Shown one piece after another: positions 8,512 through 14,666 of a DNA stretch of 28,520 nucleotides (positions are counted from its first letter, which is position 1; each line of letters opens with the position of its first letter). The stretch is from an uncultured Clostridia bacterium (GTDB lineage: Bacteria; Bacillota; Clostridia; TANB77; CAG-508), in assembly GCA_949077355.1 (NCBI GenBank), contig CARUQW010000016.1, positions 1 to 28,520 of the forward strand. The letters run 5' to 3'. The position numbers and the translations under genes were made by a program. A model generated the notes under the pieces. The model did no database searches and was not told where the DNA came from. It worked only from the letters and a program-made list of their open reading frames with translations.

Positions 8512-8594
8512 TTTTTTCGTCCACACCTACAAGCATTGCTTATCTGTAAGCTCACTTAACGTTCGCACAGCTAAGGTCATCCCCAAAATCATGA
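8506..8594 (+). other. GC-richer island inside a 10-bp inverted repeat after fmt
   Basis: Perfect 10-bp arms TCATGATTTT (8506-8515) and AAAATCATGA (8585-8594) enclose about 69 bases that are clearly richer in G+C than their surroundings. The left arm contains the fmt stop codon. Smaller dyads are visible inside, for example GCTTA/TAAGC and AACGTT. It could be a large terminator stem, an inserted repeat or a structured RNA. No reading frame of note lies within. Confidence 0.45.
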
Positions 8595-8610
8595 AAATTT
8601 GAAAAAGTAG

Positions 8611-8639
8611 TTGTAAAAAAGGGGAAAGATTGATATACT
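8611..8639 (+). promoter_or_regulatory. Promoter for asp23
   Basis: TTGTAA at 8611-8616 and TATACT at 8634-8639 are separated by 17 bp. The same hexamer pair and spacing precede amaP (9583-9611), which suggests coordinated expression. Confidence 0.65.
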
Positions 8640-8674
8640 TAGTATGAGAATTTTCAAATCGAAAGGAGATTTTT

Positions 8675-9130
8675 ATGAGTGAAGAAAATCAAAATCAAGG
8701 TGAAGTAGTGGAATTAGAGGAAGAAATAAAAACAGAAAATGAAGGGATTCAAATTTCAAATGATGTAGTGGCAGTAATAGCTGGTGTGGCTGTATCAGAA
8801 GTTCCAGGTGTTGCAGGAATGGCTGGTGGATTTGCAGGAGGAATTACAGAAGTTTTAAGTGGAAAAAAGAATTTGGCAAAAGGAATTAAAGTAGATGTAG
8901 AGGGAACCTCTGCTAAAATTGATGTAAATATTATTGTAGAATATGGTTCTAGAATTCCAGATGTAGCTTTTGAAATTCAAAATAGAGTGAAAAAAGCGGT
9001 AGAGAATATGACTGGATTAAAGGTAGAAGAAGTCAATGTACATGTACAAGGAGTTAATACAGACAGTGCAAAAGGAGAAATGAAACAGGAAGAGGTTTCA
9101 GAAACAGAAGTGATAAGTGAAGAAAACTAA
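8675..9130 (+). CDS. asp23: Asp23/Gls24 family envelope stress protein
   Basis: Asp23-family proteins form membrane-tethered assemblies linked to cell-envelope homeostasis in Firmicutes. The 151-residue sequence has an acidic N-terminal extension. The family core follows: ISNDVVAVIAGVAVSEVPGV (27-46), a Gly-rich stretch, VDVNIIVEYGSRIPDVA and a conserved end GLKVEEVNVHVQGV. The tail is acidic. AAAGGAG lies 8 bases before ATG. AmaP, its usual membrane anchor, is encoded nearby at 9640, which strengthens the call. A strong terminator follows the gene, so asp23 is probably transcribed alone. Confidence 0.92.
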   Translation: MSEENQNQGEVVELEEEIKTENEGIQISNDVVAVIAGVAVSEVPGVAGMAGGFAGGITEVLSGKKNLAKGIKVDVEGTSAKIDVNIIVEYGSRIPDVAFEIQNRVKKAVENMTGLKVEEVNVHVQGVNTDSAKGEMKQEEVSETEVISEEN

Positions 9131-9133
9131 AGT

Positions 9134-9185
9134 AAAGAATTCCAAAAAGAGTGCGTGAATTTCACGTGCTCTTTTTGGATTCTTT
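9134..9185 (+). terminator. Intrinsic terminator after asp23
   Basis: Long arms starting AAAGAATTCCAAAAAGAG pair with CTCTTTTTGGATTCTTT around an inner GCGTGAA/TTCACG stem. The right arm supplies the T-rich end. Confidence 0.85.
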
Positions 9186-9215
9186 ACAAAATTGATAGAC
9201 TGGTAAATTAATAGA

Positions 9216-9551
9216 TTAACCAATTTTCATTCCACGACAGTTCAACAGAGGACCAGCACATTCAAAATGCTGAGCCACTACAGTTGTTTCGCGATAAGGA
9301 GAGAACTTAGAAAAATCACCAAGGAGAATTTCCTTAGCTCTTAAGTCTCCAGAACAGTTGTAACCTAAGATATAAATGCTTTCTTTAGCAGTTATGTCGT
9401 CAGAATCATTATTTCCACTAACTAAATAATTTTGACAGTTAATGTTATAAGCATGACAGGATCCTTTTACTTCAATGTTACCTGTACAGGATACATGGCA
9501 GGCATCCATATCATCAACCAGAATATTTCCATTGAAAATATGAAGCTTGTC
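9216..9551 (-). pseudogene. Relict of a Cys-rich beta-solenoid-like protein
   Basis: A reverse frame from the ATG at 9509 to a stop at 9216 encodes 97 residues with short repeating beta-like units (for example GNIEVKG, YLVSGNN, IYILGYN) and eight cysteines. This pattern recalls a polymer-forming or right-handed beta-helix protein. The frame stays open upstream to 9551, and the residues there (HIFNGNILVDD) continue the same repeat style. There is no start codon or Shine-Dalgarno in that stretch. I therefore read it as the 3' remnant of a longer gene, or as a gene with a misread start. The function is unknown. Its base composition is a little more GC-rich than its neighbours. Confidence 0.5.
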
Positions 9552-9582
9552 TTAATTTTAAGTAAATTTTTTGTGGAAACTG

Positions 9583-9611
9583 TTGTAAAAAAGAGAAGAT
9601 ACTGGTATACT
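9583..9611 (+). promoter_or_regulatory. Promoter for amaP cluster
   Basis: TTGTAA at 9583-9588 and TATACT at 9606-9611 are separated by 17 bp, the same arrangement as the asp23 promoter. It overlaps the first in-frame ATG (9613), which is one reason to place the amaP start later. Confidence 0.65.
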
Positions 9612-9639
9612 TATGGTATTAAAAATAGGAGGGATGGAA

Positions 9640-10194
9640 ATGAAAATTTTAGAAAAAATCACACTAATTATTTATTCAAATATCATGTTAATAGTATCAA
9701 TCATCTTATCACTATTAGTATTTGGATGGTTAGATATAGAACTAGTAGGAAACATTGTAACAAAAATTATAATAGGAGAAACATCAGGAAAAATCATATT
9801 AGGACTAAGTGTTGCTTTCATCTTATTATCCATAAAATGTATCTTTTTTGATACAACTTCTAGAGAACAAATTAAAGAAAGACAAGGAGTTCTTTTAGAA
9901 AATGAGAGTGGTAAGCTTATGATTTCAAAAGAAACAATAGAAAACTTAGTAAATTCTGTAGCCTTGAATTTCCAAAGTGCAGAAGATGTTACAACTAGAG
10001 TGGTATTAGATAAAGACAACAATGTAAAAGTTTTTGTTAATTTAATTGTCAATGAAGAAGCTATTATTAAAGATTTATCAGCAAATCTTCAAGCAAAAAT
10101 TAAAGAAAAGGTAAAGGCAGCGACAGATTTAGAAGTAAAAGAAGTTAATATTACGGTTAAAAGAGTTGCTTCTACACAACAAACGACAAATTAA
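9640..10194 (+). CDS. amaP: AmaP, membrane anchor for Asp23
   Basis: AmaP anchors Asp23 at the cytoplasmic membrane. The chosen start has AGGAGG at 9627-9632, 7 bases away, and gives 184 residues; earlier ATGs at 9613 and 9634 overlap the promoter or the ribosome-binding site. Two membrane segments lie near residues 7-29 and 46-66. A cytoplasmic Asp23-like domain follows, ending in the family-like ATDLEVKEVNITVKRV. A DUF2273 gene follows 38 bases after it, a common trio with asp23. Confidence 0.88.
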   Translation: MKILEKITLIIYSNIMLIVSIILSLLVFGWLDIELVGNIVTKIIIGETSGKIILGLSVAFILLSIKCIFFDTTSREQIKERQGVLLENESGKLMISKETIENLVNSVALNFQSAEDVTTRVVLDKDNNVKVFVNLIVNEEAIIKDLSANLQAKIKEKVKAATDLEVKEVNITVKRVASTQQTTN

Positions 10195-10232
10195 GCAAAC
10201 AATAGAATAGAAAGAGAAGGAAAGTGATAAAA

Positions 10233-10433
10233 ATGAATCTAAAGGATTTTTGGAACAATTATAAAGGTGCTATTATAGGAATTGTAATAGCTATGCTAGT
10301 TTTGGTAACAAGATTACATGATTTGATTTTAGCAATTGTAGTCCTATTATTAGGAGCTTTTATAGGAAATTATGTACAACAAAACAAAGAAGATGTCAAA
10401 ACAAAATTGAAATCATTTATTGATAAAATGTAG
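10233..10433 (+). CDS. DUF2273 small membrane protein
   Basis: This protein of about 66 residues begins MNLKDFWNNYKGAIIG and has two close hydrophobic segments (about 13-29 and 33-48), then a charged tail. It matches the small DUF2273 proteins found between asp23/amaP genes in Firmicutes; their biochemical role is not established. A GTG at 10224 is an alternative start, but ATG at 10233 gives the family-like N-terminus. The nusB ATG lies 20 bases downstream. Confidence 0.85.
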   Translation: MNLKDFWNNYKGAIIGIVIAMLVLVTRLHDLILAIVVLLLGAFIGNYVQQNKEDVKTKLKSFIDKM

Positions 10434-10453
10434 TGACTAAGAAAGGAAAGAAT

Positions 10454-10858
10454 ATGAATCGAACAGCTATTAGAGAACAAACCTTTAAACTAATTTATAG
10501 TTTAGAAATACAAAAACAAGAAAACTTGGAAGAAGCCATCGAATTATATGAAGAAAGTAATGAAATTACAGATGAAAAGGCAAAAGAATATATAAAAAAT
10601 GTAATTTTTGGAATTCAAGAAAATAAAAATGAGATTGTTCATCAGATAGAAATTAACTTAAAGGCAGAATGGAAAATAGAAAGAATTTCTAAAGTAGATT
10701 TAGCAATTTTAAAATTAGCTATTTACGAATTAAACTATACAGAAATACCATTTAAAGTAGCCATTAATGAAGCAGTAGAATTGGCTAAAAAGTATGGAGA
10801 AGATACTTCCAAAAATTTTGTGAATGGTGTTTTAGCAAGTGTAGTAAAAGAGAAATAG
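10454..10858 (+). CDS. nusB: Transcription antitermination factor NusB
   Basis: NusB binds the boxA RNA with NusE (S10) and promotes rRNA antitermination. The 134 residues begin MNRTAIREQTFKLIYSLE and end in the highly conserved NEAVELAKKYGEDTSKNFVNGVL block. The ATG at 10454 has AAAGGAAAG just upstream. The GTG at 10433 overlaps the previous stop and adds seven non-family residues, so I reject it. The next gene, xseA, starts 12 bases downstream; nusB-xseA-xseB is a common Firmicutes order. Confidence 0.95.
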   Translation: MNRTAIREQTFKLIYSLEIQKQENLEEAIELYEESNEITDEKAKEYIKNVIFGIQENKNEIVHQIEINLKAEWKIERISKVDLAILKLAIYELNYTEIPFKVAINEAVELAKKYGEDTSKNFVNGVLASVVKEK

Positions 10859-10870
10859 AGGGAAAAAAGT

Positions 10871-12064
10871 ATGAAATATGCGGATATGGCAATATCAGTA
10901 TCGTATTTAAACCAATACATCAAAAATAAAATAGCAGAAGATGAATACTTAAATAATATTTTGGTAAAAGGAGAAATTTCAAATTTTAAAAATCATTATA
11001 CAGGACATATGTATTTTACCTTAAAAGATGAAAATTCTCTTATCAAATGTATTATGTTTAAATCCTATGCTCAAAAATTAAATTTTATGCCGAAGGATGG
11101 AATGAAAGTATTTATTCTAGGAAGTGTATCTGTTTTTGAAAGAGATGGAGTCTATCAAATTTATGCTAAAGCTATGGAAGAAGATGGCTTAGGAGATTTA
11201 TATACAAGATACCAAGAATTAAAGAACCGATTAGAAGAACAAGGATTGTTTGAGGAAGAACATAAAATGCCAATACCAATGATGCCAAAAGTGATTGGTG
11301 TTTTAACTTCTCAAACAGGTTCGGTTATTCGAGATATTATCAATGTTTCTACTAGAAGAAATCCGAATGTAGTCATTCGATTATTACCCGTTCCTGTACA
11401 AGGAGAAGGAGCAGCTCAAAAAATTGCAGATGGAATAACTTATATGAACCGAAATCGATTAGCAGATGTATTAATTTTAGCAAGAGGGGGAGGATCCTTA
11501 GAAGACTTATGGCCTTTTAATGAAGAAATAGTAGCACATAGTATTTACCATTCGGAAATTCCAGTTATATCAGCAGTAGGACATGAAACCGATTTTACAA
11601 TAGCTGATTTTGTAGCTGATTTAAGAGCACCGACACCATCTGCAGCAGCTGAATTAGCAGTACCAGATGTGTATGAAGTAAAACAAAAAATAGTAACTTA
11701 TCAAAATCGATTAAGAATATCCTTAATTAAAAAAGTTCAGATTATGAAACTAAGATATGAAAAAAGTATGTCAAGTTTTGTTTTCAAAGAACCTACTCGA
11801 AGAATTCAAGAGAACTATATTAGAATTGATAATCAAATAAAACATTTGGAAAATTTAATGAAGACAAGAAAAGAAATAGAGAGAACAAGATATGTGAAAT
11901 TAATTGCTAAATTAGATGCCTATAGTCCATTAAAAACACTAGCAAGAGGATATTCTATTACACAAAAAGAAGGAAAAGTAGTAAAAGCAGGGGTGGAATT
12001 GCAAGCAGGAGATGTAGTGGATATTCGATTTATGGATGGAAGTAAACAAGCAATCATACAATAA
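10871..12064 (+). CDS. xseA: Exodeoxyribonuclease VII large subunit
   Basis: XseA is the catalytic subunit of exonuclease VII, which degrades single-stranded DNA from both ends. The 397 residues include an N-terminal OB fold (about 8-100). The nuclease core follows with GVLTSQTGSVIRDI (143-156), ARGGGSLEDLWPFNEE (204-219), SAVGHETDFTIADFVADLRA (234-253) and the following PTPSAAAELA. A coiled-coil region and the C-terminal LARGYSI follow. It is paired with xseB 22 bases downstream. Length is within the family range. Confidence 0.96.
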   Translation: MKYADMAISVSYLNQYIKNKIAEDEYLNNILVKGEISNFKNHYTGHMYFTLKDENSLIKCIMFKSYAQKLNFMPKDGMKVFILGSVSVFERDGVYQIYAKAMEEDGLGDLYTRYQELKNRLEEQGLFEEEHKMPIPMMPKVIGVLTSQTGSVIRDIINVSTRRNPNVVIRLLPVPVQGEGAAQKIADGITYMNRNRLADVLILARGGGSLEDLWPFNEEIVAHSIYHSEIPVISAVGHETDFTIADFVADLRAPTPSAAAELAVPDVYEVKQKIVTYQNRLRISLIKKVQIMKLRYEKSMSSFVFKEPTRRIQENYIRIDNQIKHLENLMKTRKEIERTRYVKLIAKLDAYSPLKTLARGYSITQKEGKVVKAGVELQAGDVVDIRFMDGSKQAIIQ

Positions 12065-12086
12065 ATGTTAAAAGGAGAAAAGAGAG

Positions 12087-12305
12087 TTGAGTAAAAGTTT
12101 TGAAGAACAAATAGAACAATTAGAAGAAATTGTAACGGAGCTAGAAAAAGGAGAATTAAGCCTAGAAGATTCTGTTTTAAAATTTGAAGAAGGAATCAAA
12201 ATTTCAAAGGAATGTAATAAAACATTGGAAGAAGCAGAAAAGAAAATTACAATTTTGGTAAATCAAGATGGAGAAATGAAAGAAGAGAAGTTTGAAACAG
12301 AATAA
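12087..12305 (+). CDS. xseB: Exodeoxyribonuclease VII small subunit
   Basis: XseB binds the XseA coiled coil. The 72-residue helical protein shows FEEQIEQLEEIVTELEKGEL (5-24), followed by LSLEDSVLKFEEGIKI, the family signature. The start codon is TTG: AAAGGAG lies about 9 bases upstream, the first residues match the family, and no in-frame ATG exists nearby. Confidence 0.95.
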   Translation: MSKSFEEQIEQLEEIVTELEKGELSLEDSVLKFEEGIKISKECNKTLEEAEKKITILVNQDGEMKEEKFETE

Positions 12306-12347
12306 GAAGATAGAAGAAAATTTAAATAAAGGGGAGAAAAGCAGAAA

Positions 12348-12789
12348 ATGAATGACTTTATAGCATTTGTGCAAAATAAATATATTTATGTGCCATTCTT
12401 TTTATGGTTTGGCATACAATTATTCAAGTTAATTTATGACTTATATACAACGAAAAAATTCAATTTCAAAAGAATTATGGGAGCAGGAGGAATGCCTAGT
12501 TCACATTCGGCGGTAGTAGCAGGATTAGCTACTTTAATTCGGAAAATATGAAGGAGTGGATAGTGCAATTTTTGCCTTAGCATTTATTGTAGCGTTTGTA
12601 GTTATGTATGATGCTTGTGGTGTAAGAAGAGCAGCAGGAAAGCAAGCAGCATTATTAAATAAATTAATTGAAACACCAGGTCTTACAGGAATGCAAGTAT
12701 CAGAAAAATTAGTAGAAGTTTTGGGACATACACCAGTACAAGTATTTGTAGGAGCAATTATAGGAGTAGTAGTTGGAGTAGTTGTTTAA
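12348..12789 (+). CDS. DUF212 (YuiD-like) membrane protein, interrupted by a +1 shift
   Basis: This is an integral membrane protein of the DUF212 family, distantly like PAP2 phosphatases; its activity is not known. Two frames, 12348-12539 and 12541-12789, join to about 146 residues, the usual length. The first carries GGMPSSHSAVVAGLATLI; the second continues with GKYEGVDSAIFALAF and the conserved MYDACGVRRAAGKQA. The upstream frame meets CGG at 12540 and stops at 12549-12551. Skipping the C gives GGA and the rest of the protein. Shine-Dalgarno AAAGGGGAG precedes the start. It sits between xseB and fhs. Confidence 0.85.
12537..12543 (+). other. Putative +1 frameshift site in the DUF212 gene (ATT-C-GGA)
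   Basis: The upstream frame reads ATT CGG AAA ATA TGA. Skipping the C at 12540 gives ATT GGA AAA TAT GAA and rejoins the conserved second half. The local form, a C before GGA making an in-frame CGG, is the same as at the two priA sites. Confidence 0.7.
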
Positions 12790-12812
12790 ATTACAAAAAA
12801 GGAGGAGTTGAT

Positions 12813-14474
12813 ATGACTGATATTGAAATTGCAAGAAGTACAAAACTAGAAAGAATTGTAGATATAGCAAAAAAAGTAGGGATTAAAGAAGAGGATATAG
12901 AACAATATGGAAAATACAAAGCAAAAATTTCAGAGACCATTTATGAAAACTTGAAAGATAAACAAGATGGAAAACTAGTCTTAGTAACAGCAATTAATCC
13001 AACACCATTAGGAGAGGGAAAGACTACAATGTCAATTGCTATAGCAGACGGATTAAGAAGAATGAATGAGAATGCAATCCTAGCTTTAAGAGAACCATCT
13101 TTAGGACCTGTATTTGGAATTAAAGGAGGAGCAGCAGGAGGAGGAAGAGTTCAAATTGCGCCAATGGAAGATATTAACTTACATTTTACAGGAGATATTC
13201 ATGCTATGACAGCAGCTAATAACCTATTAGCTAGCTTAATTGATAACCATATTTATTTTGGAAATGAACTAGGTTTTGAAAGAGTGGTATGGAAAAGATG
13301 TTTAGATTTAAATGATAGACAATTAAGAGAGGTAGAAACTGGTTTATCAGGAGAAAAGAAAATTGTTCCTAGACATGATAAATTTGATATTACGGTAGCT
13401 TCCGAGATTATGGCAATTATGTGCTTAGCAACAGATATTAAAGATTTAAAAGAAAAATTAGGAAATATATTAGTAGGTTATAACAAGCAAGGAGAACCAA
13501 TTTATGCTAAACAATTAAAAGCAGAAGGTGCTATGACAGTTTTATTAAAAGATGCTTTAAAACCTAATTTAGTACAAACTTTAGAACATACACCTGCAAT
13601 TGTTCATGGAGGGCCATTTGCCAATATTGCTCATGGATGTAATAGTATTATTGCAACAAAATTGGCATTAAAATTGGGAGATTATGTCATAACAGAAGCT
13701 GGATTTGGAGCAGACTTAGGTGCTGAAAAATTCATGGACATTAAATGTAGAAAAGCAGGAATAAAACCAGATGCAGTAGTACTAGTAGCAACCATAAAAG
13801 CGATTAAATATCATGGAGGCGTAGAAAAGGATAAAATACAAGAAGAAAATATCGAAGGAATTGAAAGAGGAATCGATAACGTATATCGTCATATTGATAA
13901 TTTAAAAAATAAATTTGGTGTTAATGTAATAGTAGCGTTAAATCGATATGTACAAGATACCGAAAAGGAAATTAGATTTTTACAAGAAAAGTTAGCAGAA
14001 AAAGGAGTAGAATTAAGTTTAGTAGAAGGATGGGCAAAAGGTGGAGAAGGAGCCATAGACATTGCTCAAAAACTAGTGAAGCTAACAAAACAAGAAGAAA
14101 AATTTCATTATATTTATGAAACAGAAGATACGATTCAAACTAAAATTGAAAAAGTAGCAACTAAAGTATATGGAGCAAAAGGAGTAGAATATTCAGAAAC
14201 AGCTTTAGCAGAAATTAAAAAAATAGAAGAACTGGGATATGGAGATTTTCCAGTATGTATTGCTAAAACACAATATTCTTTTTCAGACGACCCTAAAAAT
14301 TTAGAATGCAAAGATGAGTACAATATTAGAATTCGAGATATTAACTTAAAAACAGGTGCTGGTTTTGTAGTAGCTTTAGCAGGAAAAATTATGACAATGC
14401 CAGGACTTCCTAAAGTACCATCAGCAGAAAGCATTGATATTGATGAAAATGGAGAAATTGTAGGAATATTTTAA
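12813..14474 (+). CDS. fhs: Formate-tetrahydrofolate ligase
   Basis: Fhs makes 10-formyltetrahydrofolate from formate, ATP and tetrahydrofolate; it belongs to one-carbon metabolism. The 553 residues are the standard length. The ATP-binding loop is TPLGEGKTT (64-72), followed by GIKGGAAGGGRVQIAPME and LHFTGDIHA, both family signatures. The C-terminus has GKIMTMPGLPKVPSAE. GGAGGAG lies 6-8 bases before ATG. Its product feeds Fmt and purine synthesis. Two hairpins follow the stop. Confidence 0.98.
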   Translation: MTDIEIARSTKLERIVDIAKKVGIKEEDIEQYGKYKAKISETIYENLKDKQDGKLVLVTAINPTPLGEGKTTMSIAIADGLRRMNENAILALREPSLGPVFGIKGGAAGGGRVQIAPMEDINLHFTGDIHAMTAANNLLASLIDNHIYFGNELGFERVVWKRCLDLNDRQLREVETGLSGEKKIVPRHDKFDITVASEIMAIMCLATDIKDLKEKLGNILVGYNKQGEPIYAKQLKAEGAMTVLLKDALKPNLVQTLEHTPAIVHGGPFANIAHGCNSIIATKLALKLGDYVITEAGFGADLGAEKFMDIKCRKAGIKPDAVVLVATIKAIKYHGGVEKDKIQEENIEGIERGIDNVYRHIDNLKNKFGVNVIVALNRYVQDTEKEIRFLQEKLAEKGVELSLVEGWAKGGEGAIDIAQKLVKLTKQEEKFHYIYETEDTIQTKIEKVATKVYGAKGVEYSETALAEIKKIEELGYGDFPVCIAKTQYSFSDDPKNLECKDEYNIRIRDINLKTGAGFVVALAGKIMTMPGLPKVPSAESIDIDENGEIVGIF

Positions 14475-14486
14475 TTGAATATAGAG

Positions 14487-14519
14487 GGATTTTAGGGACA
14501 TTCCTTAAAATCCTTTTTT
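14487..14519 (+). terminator. Terminator after fhs (GGATTTTA hairpin repeat)
   Basis: Arms GGATTTTA (14487-14494) and TAAAATCC (14506-14513) enclose an inner AGGGACATTCCT and are followed by six T. The same hairpin, with a longer stem, occurs at 18151-18183. Confidence 0.8.
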
Positions 14520-14546
14520 GCCAAAGGGGGACGGTCCTTTTTGGCA
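14519..14546 (+). repeat. TGCCAAA hairpin repeat with GGGGGACGGTCC core
   Basis: Arms TGCCAAA (14519-14525) and TTTGGCA (14540-14546) surround GGGGGACGGTCC. It is back to back with the fhs terminator. Related units at 24860-24888 and 25058-25086 form the ends of a larger palindrome. Confidence 0.75.
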
Positions 14547-14609
14547 TATTTTGTTGTATAGATAACTTTAATTGTTGTTGTCTAGTTTACTTAAAAATGT
14601 AAAAAGAGA

Positions 14610-14638
14610 TTGAAAAAAGGAATGACTTATGTTAGAAT
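14610..14638 (+). promoter_or_regulatory. Extended -10 promoter for the ABC exporter pair
   Basis: TTGAAA at 14610-14615 is followed after 17 bp by TAGAAT at 14633-14638. A TG one base before the -10 hexamer makes an extended -10 element. Confidence 0.6.
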
Positions 14639-14666
14639 TTTTTTAGAACAAAAGAAGGAGAAATAA

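Noticed and set aside
8516..8584. A tRNA or small structured RNA gene in the GC-rich island
   Set aside because: No cloverleaf, T-loop signature or CCA end is visible, so it is kept only as an unexplained island.
9432..9851. A 139-codon + strand frame overlapping amaP
   Set aside because: It spans the amaP promoter and an alternative frame of amaP; the composition (runs of Asn, His, Arg) is typical of an off-frame shadow.
6288..12543. Ordinary pseudogene decay or CGG reassignment as the explanation of the frame breaks
   Set aside because: Decay would leave varied lesions and drifting sequence; here all segments are conserved and the lesions are identical. Simple reassignment keeps the frame, but the frame changes. 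Sequencing error is not excluded and is kept as the main rival in the finding.
12306..12812. A tetrahydrofolate riboswitch before fhs
   Set aside because: The gap before fhs is only about 20 bases and is filled by the ribosome-binding site; no leader is available.
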